Positions 7,165 to 16,018 of a DNA stretch of 45,126 bases are shown in pieces. Origin of the DNA: Actinoplanes xinjiangensis. GTDB taxonomy: Bacteria; Actinomycetota; Actinomycetes; Mycobacteriales; Micromonosporaceae. The stretch lies in NCBI RefSeq assembly GCF_003148685.1, contig NZ_QGGR01000047.1:1-45126 (forward strand). Direction: 5' to 3'. A program made the translations under genes and the position numbers. Below the pieces are notes generated by a model. It was given only the letters and a program-made list of their open reading frames with translations, was not told the origin of the DNA and did not search any database. Within the stretch, counting starts at the first letter, position 1. Every line of letters begins with the position of its first letter.

Positions 7165-9451
7165 GGCGTACGCCCGTCACGCCTGGCTGGTGGCGGCGGC
7201 AGCGATCGCGCTGCTGGCGCCCCATCTCGGTGCGGCGGGGCAGCAGTGCGCGTACGCGCTGGTGGGTCTCGGGTCGGCCGTCTGCATCCTGGCCGGAGTC
7301 CGGCTGCACCGGCCGGCGCACCCGGCCGGATGGATGCTGCTGGCCGCCGGCCTGATCTGTGGAGCGGCGGCCAACACGGTGTGGGCGGTGCACGTCAGCG
7401 TGTCCGGCAGCCCGGCACTCTCGGCGGTCGACGGCGTGTATTTCGCCATGTACCCGCTGCTGGCCGCCGGTCTGGCGGTGCTGCCCGAGCGTGCGGCCGG
7501 CAGTTCCCGGTGGGCGGGCATGGCGGAGGCCGGCATCGTCACGTGCACCGGCGCGACGCTGGCGTGGGCCGGGCTCTACGACCCGTACATCGTCGACGCC
7601 GACGGCGCTTACACGTTCAGCGGCGCCACCGCATATCCGCTGCTCGATCTGCTTCTGGTGGCCATGGCGGTACGGCTGCTGGTCGTCCAGCGGCGACTGC
7701 GGCACACCCATGTCCTGCTGCTGGCCATGACCGTGCTGCTGACCGCGGCGGACATCCCGCACTTCCTGTCGGTCGCCGGTGGCGGCTCGTGGTCGGGAAC
7801 CGGCTGGAGCGTCACGGCGTGGCTGATCGGGTTCGCACTGCCCGGCGTCGCCGCGCTGCACCCGGGGTCCGCGGCACACCCGGCCGAACCGGACCCGATC
7901 GCGGGCAGCTGGCGCACCGCCGTCGTACACGGTCTGCTGGTGCTCGTCGGCCCGGCCGCAACCGGATACGCGCTGCTGGAGGACGCCGACGAAGGGCAGC
8001 TCGACCTCTACGACGTCGGCGTGCCGCTGACGGCCACCGTGCTGGTCGCCCTGCTGCTGGTCGTGCGGATGACCAACAGCCAGCGCCAGTTGCAGCGGCA
8101 CGCCACCTCGTTGGCCGGTGCCCTGGACGAGCAGGCGGCGCTGCAGGAGTCGCTGCGCCACCTCGCCGAGCACGACGTACTGACCGATCTGCCGAACCGG
8201 CGCGTCCTGGAGGCCCGGATCGCGTCCGGGGACCCGTACGGGCTGGTGATGCTCGACCTCGACGGCTTCCAGGACGTCAACGACCGGCTCGGCCACCGCG
8301 CCGGCGACGAACTTCTCGTTTTGATCGCCCAGCGCCTGCATACCGTTCTGGGCCCCGGTGACCTTCTCGCACGCACCGGCGGCGACGAGTTCGCCGTCCT
8401 CGTCGCGGCCTCCGACGAGCAGGTCCTCGAGGTCCGCGCCCACGCCGCCGCGGAGGTGCTGCGCCTGCCCATCGTCGTGTGCGGGTACACCCTGCACCTG
8501 ACGGCGAGCGTCGGCGTGCGAGGTCCCGGCGACACCGCGGAGGGCGAGCACCTGTTCGGCGATGCCGACATGGCGCTGACCGCCGCCAAGACGGCCGGGA
8601 AGAACTGCGTCATCTGGTACGACCGCACGCTGCGCCGCCGCCAGTCCGAGCGCATCGAGACCGTCGCGAAGCTGCGCCTGGCGCTGGACGCCGACGAGTT
8701 CGCCGTCCACTACCAGCCGATCGTCGACCTCGGCACGTTCCGGACGGTGGCGGTGGAGGCACTGGTGCGCTGGCTGCCGCCGGGAGAGGCCCCGATCGGG
8801 CCGGACAGGTTCATCCCGGCCTCCGAGGAGAGCGGCCTGATCATCGCGCTGGGCGAGTGGGTGCTGCGCCGTGCCTGCTCGGAAGCCGCCGCCTGGCACC
8901 GTGAGCACGGTGTCACGCTCACCGTCAACGTGTCCCCGCGTCAGCTCACCGACGACACGTTCACCGCCAAGGTACGGCGCATTCTGGCCGACAGTGGTCT
9001 GCCCGCCACCGCGCTGGCCCTCGAGATCACCGAAGGCATCCTGATCGGCGCCGGCACCGGCAGTGCGCAGGCTCTCGCCCATCTGGAGGCGTTACGTGCC
9101 GACGGTGTGCGGATCGCCATCGACGACTTCGGCACCGGCTACTCGTCGTTGGGGTACCTGCGTGACCTGCCCGTCGACATCTTGAAGATCGACCGATCGC
9201 TGATGCCCGCCGGCGAGGACGACCACCGGCAGATCGCGCTGGTCCGTACGGTCGTCGATCTCGCCCGCAGCCTGAGCCTGACGACCGTCGCCGAAGGCGT
9301 CGAGACGGCATTCCACGCCACCCTGCTGCAGGAACTCGGCTGCGACCGGGGCCAGGGCTACCATTTCGCCCGCCCGATGCCCGCCACCAACCTCACCGCC
9401 GGGCAGTTCGGGCAGGTGCCGATAAGGGAGGTGAGTCAGTCACCGTTCTGA
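7151..9451 (+). CDS. Membrane GGDEF-EAL c-di-GMP turnover protein
   Basis: This 766-aa protein makes and/or degrades cyclic di-GMP. About eight or nine hydrophobic segments occupy residues 10-310 as a putative membrane sensor. A short coiled linker follows, then a diguanylate cyclase domain with an intact GGDEF at 410-414 and the upstream LTDLPNRR motif. No RxxD inhibitory site is visible before GGDEF (GPGD instead). The EAL domain keeps its key residues: EAL at 536-538, NVSPRQ, LEITE, IDDFGTGYSS, ILKID, VAEGVE and the terminal CDRGQGYHFARP. Both domains therefore look catalytically competent. The ATG at 151 bases after the permease stop has no good Shine-Dalgarno and probably depends on coupling to the small ORFs. 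Confidence 0.93.
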   Translation: MRPAEAYARHAWLVAAAAIALLAPHLGAAGQQCAYALVGLGSAVCILAGVRLHRPAHPAGWMLLAAGLICGAAANTVWAVHVSVSGSPALSAVDGVYFAMYPLLAAGLAVLPERAAGSSRWAGMAEAGIVTCTGATLAWAGLYDPYIVDADGAYTFSGATAYPLLDLLLVAMAVRLLVVQRRLRHTHVLLLAMTVLLTAADIPHFLSVAGGGSWSGTGWSVTAWLIGFALPGVAALHPGSAAHPAEPDPIAGSWRTAVVHGLLVLVGPAATGYALLEDADEGQLDLYDVGVPLTATVLVALLLVVRMTNSQRQLQRHATSLAGALDEQAALQESLRHLAEHDVLTDLPNRRVLEARIASGDPYGLVMLDLDGFQDVNDRLGHRAGDELLVLIAQRLHTVLGPGDLLARTGGDEFAVLVAASDEQVLEVRAHAAAEVLRLPIVVCGYTLHLTASVGVRGPGDTAEGEHLFGDADMALTAAKTAGKNCVIWYDRTLRRRQSERIETVAKLRLALDADEFAVHYQPIVDLGTFRTVAVEALVRWLPPGEAPIGPDRFIPASEESGLIIALGEWVLRRACSEAAAWHREHGVTLTVNVSPRQLTDDTFTAKVRRILADSGLPATALALEITEGILIGAGTGSAQALAHLEALRADGVRIAIDDFGTGYSSLGYLRDLPVDILKIDRSLMPAGEDDHRQIALVRTVVDLARSLSLTTVAEGVETAFHATLLQELGCDRGQGYHFARPMPATNLTAGQFGQVPIREVSQSPF

Positions 9452-9473
9452 GCATTGCTCGCCTCAACTTGTC

Positions 9474-9489
9474 ATAACCTGAAGGTTAT
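9474..9489. promoter_or_regulatory. 16-bp palindrome, candidate operator
   Basis: ATAACCT-GA-AGGTTAT is a 7-2-7 inverted repeat, AT-rich in a GC-rich setting. It lies about 45 bases before the preferred start of the hybrid kinase (9532) and just after a TTGTCA (9469-9474) that could be a -35 box. It looks like a repressor or activator site rather than a terminator, since the stem is short and the loop is two bases. Confidence 0.5.
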
Positions 9490-9531
9490 TGCCCTGATAT
9501 GAGGGCGCCTATCGGCGGGACAGAGGGTGTC

Positions 9532-12500
9532 ATGGCGCTGATCCTGGTCACTTCGCTGTTCGTGTTCGTCCTGCTGTGGGTGTCATGGCGATATCTGAGG
9601 CACCGTGACCCGTTGCTGCGTGACGTGATGTGGATGTTCGCCTCGGTCGCGATGCTGTTCGTGCTCGGGGTCGTCCGCCTGTTCGTGGGTGCGCCACCGC
9701 GGCCGGTGATGATCCTCGCCATCGGGCTGTTGCTGGCCAAACCGGTCTTCACCTTGCGGTTGGTCGGTCGGCTGCGCCCGTTGCCGTCCTGGTGTCTGCC
9801 GGTGGCCGTGACAGTGTGGGTGCTCAGCGCCGTGCCGGTACTCGCGTCGGCGACACGGCCGGTGCCGAGACCGGCGGTCTGGCCGGCGGTGGTGGTGTTC
9901 TTCGTCGTGGAACTGGTCGCGGCGTGGCTTCTCGCCGCCGAGGCCCGGCGGCGTGGCGGTGCGGCGAGCGCCCGGTTGTGGTGTGCGTCCGCCGGGACCG
10001 GTGTGTTCGGCGCGGCGTTGTTGATCTCCGTGACCGGCGCTGTGATCGGACCGCGAGCGCTCGCCGTGCTCTCCGGTGTGCTGTACCTGTTCGCTTTCGT
10101 ACCGCCGCGTGCGGTGCGCCGGATATGGGCCCGAGGCGCCACGCACGCGGCGATGCGCCGGTTGCTGGCCGTACCCGCCAACGAGCCGACCCGGACGTGG
10201 CAGAGCTACTGCCGCGACGCCACGGCGGTGCTCGGCGCGGACATGGTGCTGGTGTTGATGCCGGGACCGGATCGGCCGGTCCGGGTGGTGGGTTGCGTCT
10301 CCCGGCCGGTGAGCACGCTCGAATGCACGAAGGAGGGACTGGACGAGCTACTGGCCGCCGACGATCCGATCGACGCCCTGGCGGGATGGACCCGTCCGCC
10401 GGTGGTGGCGGTGATGTTCGCTCAGGCCACCGACACCCGGTTCGTGACCGCGACGGCGGTGGACGCGCCGGGCGGGCGGGGCGCCCTGCTGCTGCTGAAC
10501 CGCTGCCGCAGCCTGTTCGCCGAGGACGACGTCGAGGCCTTCACCGAACTCGCCGGTCACGCCGCGGCGCTGGCCGGGCGGGCGCAGACGCTGGCCGAAC
10601 GCGAAAGCCTCGCCGCGATCGTCGAATCGTCCCACGACGCGATCATCGGCAAGACCCTCGGCGGGGTGATCACCAGCTGGAATCCCGGAGCCGAGCAGCT
10701 CTACGGCTACCGGCGCGACGAGGTCCTCGGCCGGCATGCGTCCCTGCTGTTCCCATCCGGGCAGGAGCAGGCCGAGCAACAGCTGATGCGGCGCATCACC
10801 GCCGGCGAGAACATCGACCAGCACCGGGTCACCCGCCGCCACAGGGACGGCACGACGGTCACCGTGTCACTGACGCTGTCACCGATCACCGACGCCACCG
10901 GCGCGATCACCGGAGTGGCGTCGATCTCCCGCGACATCAGCGAGCGACAGCGCGCCGAGGCGATGTTCGAGGGACTTCTCGAAGCCGCCCCGGACGCGAT
11001 CATCGGCGTCACCCGAGACGGCTCCATCACGCTGATCAACGCGCAGGCCGAACGCCTGTTCGGCTACCCCCGCGACGAACTGCTCGGCCGGTCGGTCGAC
11101 CTCCTCGTCCCCGAACGGCTGCGTACCCCGCACGTGCGGCACCGCGACGGCTACTTCGCCCACCCCCGCAACCGGCCGATGGGCGCCGGAGCGGCACTGA
11201 CCGCCGTACGCAAGGACGGCACCGAGTTCCCCGCCGAGATCAGCCTCTCCTCCGTCGACACCGACCGCGGCACGATCGTCACCACCTCCATCCGTGACGT
11301 CACCGACCGCCTGATCGCCCAGGCCGAACGGGAACGGCTGATCGCCCAGGCCGAACGCGACGCTGGCGAACGCCGCCTGCAACACGCCCGCCGGCTGGAG
11401 AGCCTCGGTGAACTCGCCGGCGGCGTGGCCCACGACTTCAACAACATCCTCGCGGTGATCAGCAACTACACCGCGATGGTCCTCGACACCCTGGACAGGC
11501 CCGCCCTCGATCCGGCCGAGCTGGCCGAGGTCCGCACCGATCTCGGGCAGGTCGGCCGGGCCGCCGAACGTGCCGCCCGACTGACCAAGCAACTGCTGGC
11601 CTTCGGCCGGCGCGACATCACCCAGGCCACCGTGCTCAGCCTCAACCACGTCGTCGGCGACGTCGAGCAGATGCTGCGCCGCTCGCTCGGCGAGCACATC
11701 CACCTCATCACCAGCGCCGACCGGCAGTTGTGGCCGATCCACGCCGACGCCGGCCAGCTCGAACAGATCCTGCTCAACCTGGCCGTCAACGCCCGCGATG
11801 CGATGCCCGGTGGCGGCACCCTGTCCATCGACACGAGCAATGCCGAGCTGACCGACGACGACACCACCAGCGGCATCGTGCGACCCGGCAGGTATGTACG
11901 CCTCCGGGTCAGCGACACCGGCACCGGCATGCCACCGGACGTCATCGAACGCGCCTTCGAGCCGTTCTACACCACCAAACCGAAGGGCTCCGGCACCGGA
12001 CTGGGGCTGGCGACCGTCTATGGCATCGCCACTGCCGCGGGCGGCGACGTACGCCTGTACTCCGAAGCGGGCATCGGCACCACCGTCACCATCCTCCTGC
12101 CCGCCGTCGAAACGACCGACCGGGCCGGCTCCGTAGCCGCTGTCGTCCCGGCTGCCGAACCAGCCGCCGAGACGTCACCACACGAGACCATCCTCATGGC
12201 CGAGGACGAGGACGATCTGCGGCAGATCACCGCCCGTATTCTGACCCGCGCCGGGTACCACGTCCTCGCCGCCACCGGCGGCGCCGAGGCCATCCACTTC
12301 GCCCAGACCCACCCCGGCCCGATTCACCTGCTCCTCACCGACGTGATCATGCCGAGGATGATGGGCAACGAGGTCGCCTCCCAGGTCCAACGGCGCCGCC
12401 CCGGCATACCGGTGCTCTACATGTCCGGCTACGCGGAGCCCGTCCTCACCGAGAACGGAACCCTGCCCGACGGCGTCACTCTCGTCGAGAAACCCTTCAC

Positions 12501-12600
12501 CAGCCACGAACTGCTCGACCGCGTCCGTGTCGTGCTGCACCAGGCGGGCACCTCACCGGTCCTGCGCCCGGCCCCCGACCAATTCGGCGCCAGGACATGA
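9532..12600 (+). CDS. PAS-containing hybrid sensor histidine kinase
   Basis: This 1022-aa hybrid kinase has seven or so N-terminal membrane segments (residues 1-210), a GAF-like stretch (about 230-360), two PAS domains (about 365-480 and 485-600), a coiled coil (IAQAERERLIAQAERD), a HisKA domain with phospho-His 634 in GGVAHDFNNIL, and an HATPase domain (N-box NLAVNARDAM; G-box GSGTGLGLATVYG). A C-terminal receiver has phospho-Asp 937 in LLLTDVIMP. Kinases of this build pass phosphate to their own receiver, often with no separate regulator. I prefer the ATG at 9532 because AGAGGG lies five bases upstream; the ATG at 9499 is possible but lacks a binding site. Confidence 0.9.
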   Translation: MALILVTSLFVFVLLWVSWRYLRHRDPLLRDVMWMFASVAMLFVLGVVRLFVGAPPRPVMILAIGLLLAKPVFTLRLVGRLRPLPSWCLPVAVTVWVLSAVPVLASATRPVPRPAVWPAVVVFFVVELVAAWLLAAEARRRGGAASARLWCASAGTGVFGAALLISVTGAVIGPRALAVLSGVLYLFAFVPPRAVRRIWARGATHAAMRRLLAVPANEPTRTWQSYCRDATAVLGADMVLVLMPGPDRPVRVVGCVSRPVSTLECTKEGLDELLAADDPIDALAGWTRPPVVAVMFAQATDTRFVTATAVDAPGGRGALLLLNRCRSLFAEDDVEAFTELAGHAAALAGRAQTLAERESLAAIVESSHDAIIGKTLGGVITSWNPGAEQLYGYRRDEVLGRHASLLFPSGQEQAEQQLMRRITAGENIDQHRVTRRHRDGTTVTVSLTLSPITDATGAITGVASISRDISERQRAEAMFEGLLEAAPDAIIGVTRDGSITLINAQAERLFGYPRDELLGRSVDLLVPERLRTPHVRHRDGYFAHPRNRPMGAGAALTAVRKDGTEFPAEISLSSVDTDRGTIVTTSIRDVTDRLIAQAERERLIAQAERDAGERRLQHARRLESLGELAGGVAHDFNNILAVISNYTAMVLDTLDRPALDPAELAEVRTDLGQVGRAAERAARLTKQLLAFGRRDITQATVLSLNHVVGDVEQMLRRSLGEHIHLITSADRQLWPIHADAGQLEQILLNLAVNARDAMPGGGTLSIDTSNAELTDDDTTSGIVRPGRYVRLRVSDTGTGMPPDVIERAFEPFYTTKPKGSGTGLGLATVYGIATAAGGDVRLYSEAGIGTTVTILLPAVETTDRAGSVAAVVPAAEPAAETSPHETILMAEDEDDLRQITARILTRAGYHVLAATGGAEAIHFAQTHPGPIHLLLTDVIMPRMMGNEVASQVQRRRPGIPVLYMSGYAEPVLTENGTLPDGVTLVEKPFTSHELLDRVRVVLHQAGTSPVLRPAPDQFGART

Positions 12601-12651
12601 CGTCCAGCGTCTGACGGCCTCGTCGGACGACACGCCGAAAGACTGCCTCGG

Positions 12652-12677
12652 GGTTACCCGTGATCCCGCTGGGGTAA
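12652..12677 (+). promoter_or_regulatory. Sigma-B-type promoter candidate
   Basis: GGTTAC (12652-12657) and GGGTAA (12672-12677) are separated by 14 bases, resembling the GNNT-N(14-16)-GGGTA pattern of actinobacterial SigB/SigF-like stress factors. The -10 ends nine bases before the ATG of the RsbW-like gene, so the transcript would be nearly leaderless. Confidence 0.4.
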
Positions 12678-12686
12678 GGGGCCGCC

Positions 12687-13325
12687 ATGCACCCGTGGGA
12701 GCCCGCAGCCGGCGAGGCCGTCGACGCGGTCGATCTTCCACTGGCCGCGGCGGATTGCGGCGGACTGGTACAGGACTTCACCGCCGCGCAGCTCCCGTCG
12801 CTGCGGCACGCGGTCCATGACAGCGCCCGCGCCTGCGGCCTCACCGGTGAGGCACTCGAAGACTTCGTCGTCGCGGTTCACGAACTCACCACCAACGCGG
12901 TACGCCACGGCGGCGGCCGCGGCCGCATCGAACTACGCCGTGACGGTGACACCCTGCTCTGCGACATCGTCGACCACGGACCCGGCTTCCCCGACGGGGT
13001 GCCGGCACCCGCCGGCCCGCCGTCGCTGCAGACGGCCGGTGGACGCGGCCTCTGGCTGGCCCGGCACCTCACCGACACCATGCTGATCACGGACGGGCCC
13101 GGCGGGGTGACCGTCTCCGTCACCGTCTGCCTCCCGCCCACCGCACCGGGCGGCCCGCCGGTCACCACCGTGGCGGACGAACTGGGGAACGTCCAGGTCG
13201 AGATCTCGCCCGGCGTGCTCATCCGGGCCACCACCGCCCCGGGTCCCTCACCACCTCCCGGGATCGCCACCGGCCCGGACCCCGCGGAGGACGACCCGGA
13301 ACCGACCGGCCCCCGCGAACCCTGA
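12687..13325 (+). CDS. RsbW-like ATP-binding anti-sigma/serine kinase
   Basis: This 212-aa protein has a GHKL ATPase fold of the RsbW/SpoIIAB type (HATPase_c_2) in residues 25-145: N-box HELTTNAVRHG with N70, DHGPGF at 96-101 and GGRGLWLARHLTD at 118-130. Such proteins bind a sigma factor or phosphorylate a STAS-domain antagonist. The C-terminal ~60 residues are proline-rich and probably disordered. The ATG at 12687 has AAGGGG six bases upstream. No sigma factor or antagonist gene is adjacent; the STAS gene at 42818 is a possible but distant partner. The sigma-B-like promoter in front fits a stress-signalling role. Confidence 0.82.
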   Translation: MHPWEPAAGEAVDAVDLPLAAADCGGLVQDFTAAQLPSLRHAVHDSARACGLTGEALEDFVVAVHELTTNAVRHGGGRGRIELRRDGDTLLCDIVDHGPGFPDGVPAPAGPPSLQTAGGRGLWLARHLTDTMLITDGPGGVTVSVTVCLPPTAPGGPPVTTVADELGNVQVEISPGVLIRATTAPGPSPPPGIATGPDPAEDDPEPTGPREP

Positions 13326-13350
13326 CGGCCGGCCGTCCCCTCTCGCTACG

Positions 13351-13764
13351 TCAGAGGCGGATACCGGCCGCACCGAGTACCGCGGCGAGTCCGGCCGGGG
13401 TGCCGGGCCAGTGCCGGTGCAGCGCTTGCGGCCCGGCGCGGCGGGCCACCGACCGCAGTGCCAGCGCCACGATGATCGCGTCGTCGGCATAACCGATGAC
13501 GGGGATGAAGTCGGGGATCAGATCGATCGGTACGGCGAGATAGAGCAGCAGCAGCCACAGTCGCACCCGCACCCCACGAGGCAGGTCGGCATCGCCGGCG
13601 AGCCGCTTGAGCAGGCGCAGGAGGTCCGGAAGCAGCCGCAGCATCTCCCGGAGCCCGGGTCGTTCGTAGCGGCGGCCGGCCAGCAGCAACGCCGCGATCA
13701 GCGCCAGCCACACCACGGCCAGCCCGACCCCGGCGCCGATGGCGATCTTCCACACGGTGTCCAT
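13351..13764 (-). CDS. DUF1232 (YkvA-like) membrane protein
   Basis: This 137-aa protein starts with a transmembrane helix (IGAGVGLAVVWLALIAALLLAG) and carries the hallmark of DUF1232, VPIDLIPDFIPVIGYADDAI, in a second hydrophobic region. The family's molecular function is unknown; members are small membrane-associated proteins. The ATG at 13764 is chosen because the hydrophobic helix starts at once and a 50-residue upstream extension has no family character. The ribosome binding site is weak. Confidence 0.8.
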   Translation of the reverse strand: MDTVWKIAIGAGVGLAVVWLALIAALLLAGRRYERPGLREMLRLLPDLLRLLKRLAGDADLPRGVRVRLWLLLLYLAVPIDLIPDFIPVIGYADDAIIVALALRSVARRAGPQALHRHWPGTPAGLAAVLGAAGIRL

Positions 13765-13782
13765 CAGAATCCGACTGTACGG

Positions 13783-13863
13783 GCGTCGGCCGAGTACATC
13801 GCCGGCCGGCTCGGCGTCGAACGCAAGACGGTCTACCGGAACACCGGAAGGTCGATGACCTGA
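13783..13863 (+). pseudogene. Possible helix-turn-helix remnant
   Basis: This stretch encodes ASAEYIAGRLGVERKTVYR and a few more residues before a TGA. It reads like the HTH of an excisionase/MerR-like or resolvase DNA-binding domain. No start codon or binding site is available in frame, and it overlaps the 5' end and upstream region of the DUF1232 gene on the other strand. It is either a decayed fragment or chance. Confidence 0.25.
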
Positions 13864-13989
13864 CCGTTTCACCCGGCTGGCCGGCATCCACCGATCGGCA
13901 TCGTCGTTACGCATGGCGTACCGTCGATGTTGGCGGCCGGTTGTAGCGGCCGGCCGCCCACCCTGACCGCTACCAGGGGAGCGACCGTC

Positions 13990-15159
13990 ATGGCCACTAC
14001 CGTTGGCGAACCGCTGTTTATCGGTGCTCAGGTCGCGTACTGGCGACAGCGCCGCGGCAAGTCTCAGCGCGTTCTAGCCGGCCTGGCCGGCATGAGTCAG
14101 CCGTACCTCAACCAGATCGAGAACGGTCGCCGCCCCGTTGAGCGCCGCGCCACACTCGTCGCGCTCGCGTCGGCGCTGGACGTCTCCATCGCCGACCTCA
14201 CCGGGCAGTCCGGCGACCCCACCGACCCGGCTAGGGCGGCGGCCGCGGCCCACGTGCCCCATATTCGTGAGGCTTTGATCCGCCGCGAGATCGGCGAACT
14301 GGAAGAGCCCCGCCACGACGTGCGGGGGCTGATGATCGCGGGCGGGAGCTACGACTTCGCCACCGTCGCACCCCAGCTGCCCAACATGCTCGGCGGGCTC
14401 CGGGGGGCGGATCTGGTCCAGGTCGCCCACGTGGGCGTCTACACGCTCAAGCACCTCGGCTATCCGGACCTGGCCCGGGATGCCGCCCGGCTGGCCGTCG
14501 CCGAGGCTCGCGAACTCGGAAACCCGGCATGGATCGGCATCGCCGAGTTCATCCGGGTCCTTGCGATGCCGCCGGAGATGCCGGGCGCGCCGGCCCGCCT
14601 CGCCCAGCGGGTGGCCGACGAGATCCAGCCGCACATCGGCGACCCGGAGGTCCGGCAGGCGTACGGCATGCTGCACCTGCATGCCGCCCTCCGTGCCGCT
14701 GTGGACCACCGCGGCGACCAGGCGCACGAACACCTCCGCGAGGCGGGCGCGGCGGCCGAGTCACTCGGCGAGCCCGGCCCGGACCTCGGCCTGGCCCGGT
14801 TTGCGTTCGGGCCGACGAACGTCGGGTTCTGGACGGTCGCCACCGAGCTGGAACTCGGGGAGCCTCACCGCGCCCTGGAAGCGGCGGACGACGTCGCACC
14901 CGGGCGCCTGCCGATCGCGAACCGCCAAGCTCCCTTCTTCGCCGACGTGGCGACTGCGATGGCTCAGGTGGGCCGCGACCAGGAGGCGATCGCGACGTTC
15001 CTGCGGGCCGAGGCGACGGGCCCGCAGTGGTTCCGGCTCCGGCCGACCGTGCGCGACACCATCGGGTCGATCATCCGCCGCGCGAAGCGCAACTCCTTGA
15101 CGAGGCAGATGCGCAGCGCGGCGACCGCGGCGAACCTGGCATCCCTCATCAAGGACTGA
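13990..15159 (+). CDS. XRE-family transcriptional regulator with helical-repeat domain
   Basis: This 389-aa protein has an N-terminal lambda-repressor-like HTH (residues 11-72; QVAYWRQRRGKSQRVLAGLA, then MSQPYLNQIENGRR). An ~300-residue alpha-helical, TPR-like region follows that probably binds a ligand or partner. This layout is common in actinobacterial regulators encoded next to DUF397 proteins (WhiJ-like sets), and a DUF397 gene lies 0.6 kb downstream. The ATG at 13990 has AGGGGAG eight bases upstream. An earlier in-frame ATG at 13927 is less likely. Homologous sets influence development or act as paired regulator/antagonist; the role here is unknown. Confidence 0.87.
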   Translation: MATTVGEPLFIGAQVAYWRQRRGKSQRVLAGLAGMSQPYLNQIENGRRPVERRATLVALASALDVSIADLTGQSGDPTDPARAAAAAHVPHIREALIRREIGELEEPRHDVRGLMIAGGSYDFATVAPQLPNMLGGLRGADLVQVAHVGVYTLKHLGYPDLARDAARLAVAEARELGNPAWIGIAEFIRVLAMPPEMPGAPARLAQRVADEIQPHIGDPEVRQAYGMLHLHAALRAAVDHRGDQAHEHLREAGAAAESLGEPGPDLGLARFAFGPTNVGFWTVATELELGEPHRALEAADDVAPGRLPIANRQAPFFADVATAMAQVGRDQEAIATFLRAEATGPQWFRLRPTVRDTIGSIIRRAKRNSLTRQMRSAATAANLASLIKD

Positions 15160-15312
15160 TAGCAGCGAGCAATCACCGCCCCCGTCTGCGTCGCATAACT
15201 TCCTGATCAGCGGCGGCGGGCGTCCGGCTGTGAGAAAGTCCCGCGCTCGCCGTCGCCCCAGATCGGCGGGTCGCGTCCGTGAATCGCGGCCCGCCACTGA
15301 TCGGAGGCGGAC

Positions 15313-15471
15313 ATGCTGATTGAGGTGATGCGGCGCGTGATGTGGCGCCGGCGGGTTCGAGCCGTTCATACCTGGCGTGACGAGCAGCGCGTCGAGTACG
15401 CCCAGGCCGTCGAGCGGATCACTGCGGCGCCGCCGTACGGCATGGGCACGCTGCGGCGGCCCCGGTCGTGA
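15313..15471 (+). CDS. Small basic protein, 52 aa, in XRE-DUF397 cassette
   Basis: ATG-started ORF with GGAGG six bases upstream, giving a 52-residue arginine-rich peptide (MLIEVMRRVMWRRRVRAVHT at the start). Its TGA overlaps the GTG of the next ORF (GTGA), which argues that it is translated. No family is recognised. It sits between the XRE regulator and the DUF397 gene and is probably co-transcribed with the latter. Confidence 0.6.
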   Translation: MLIEVMRRVMWRRRVRAVHTWRDEQRVEYAQAVERITAAPPYGMGTLRRPRS

Positions 15472-15668
15472 CCCGGCCAATCCTGACCGTGGGCCCCCGC
15501 GAGCTGCCAGCTGACGGATGGGCGCGGGTGTGGATCGACACCGGATCGGGCCCGGGGTTCGTACGTGAGGTCCAGGTTGATCGCCTTGCTCTGGCTGAGA
15601 TCGACAACGGCGAGGGGCCGCACGCGTACTACCTGCTCCACCGCCCGAGCGAGGCTCACCACGGGTGA
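15468..15668 (+). CDS. Small hypothetical protein, 66 aa
   Basis: GTG start overlapping the previous stop; 66 residues, soluble and acidic, with a beta-rich look (ARVWIDTGSGPGFVREVQVD). No known domain. It is the second of the two small ORFs in the XRE-DUF397 cassette. The next frame opens at a GTG (15665) overlapping its stop, but the DUF397 protein more likely starts at 15725. Confidence 0.6.
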   Translation: MTRPILTVGPRELPADGWARVWIDTGSGPGFVREVQVDRLALAEIDNGEGPHAYYLLHRPSEAHHG

Positions 15669-15724
15669 GTGCCGAGAAGACGTCCCGGCGGGACCGCCCG
15701 CCGGACGAGAGGAAGGAGAGCCTC

Positions 15725-15946
15725 ATGCCTGAGATCAAGGGGATGAGCGTCGACCTGGAGGGCGCCGACTGGAAGAAGAGCAGCCGCTCCGGCTCGGCCG
15801 GGCACTGCGTGGAGGTCGCGTTCGTCGGGCAGGCGACCGCGGTCCGCGACTCGAAGGACCCGTCGGGTCCGGCGCTGGTGTTCACCGACGACGAGTGGAA
15901 GGCCTTCCTGGAGGGCGCGGCGGCCGGCGAGTTCGACCGGGGCTGA
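15725..15946 (+). CDS. DUF397 domain protein
   Basis: This 73-aa protein matches the DUF397 pattern: an N-terminal W-K-K-S-S-R-S-G motif (DWKKSSRSG), a central CVEVAF, a VRDSKDPSGPALVFT stretch and a terminal W-x-x-F. DUF397 proteins are nearly confined to actinobacteria and are encoded beside XRE regulators, to which some act as antagonists or cofactors. The ATG at 15725 has GGAG seven bases upstream; a GTG at 15665 would add 20 charged residues. A strong terminator follows 13 bases after the stop. Confidence 0.88.
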   Translation: MPEIKGMSVDLEGADWKKSSRSGSAGHCVEVAFVGQATAVRDSKDPSGPALVFTDDEWKAFLEGAAAGEFDRG

Positions 15947-15959
15947 CCGCGACCTGAGG

Positions 15960-15999
15960 GCGGCGGCCGGGGGTTTTGGGTCCCCCGGCCGCCGCTTTG
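15960..15999 (+). terminator. Strong rho-independent-type terminator
   Basis: A perfect 14-bp stem (15960-15973 with 15982-15995) with an 8-base loop TTTTGGGT is followed by a short T-containing tail. It closes the XRE-DUF397 cassette and separates it from the next leader. Confidence 0.8.
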
Positions 16000-16018
16000 G
16001 GCTTTCAGGTGGACCCCT

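Noticed and set aside
7046..9082. Long antisense open frame opposite the GGDEF-EAL gene
   Set aside because: It mirrors the codon bias of the real gene, is rich in Arg/Gly/Gln/His, has no family match and no binding site. The same holds for the long plus-strand frame opposite the SulP gene (17238-18677).
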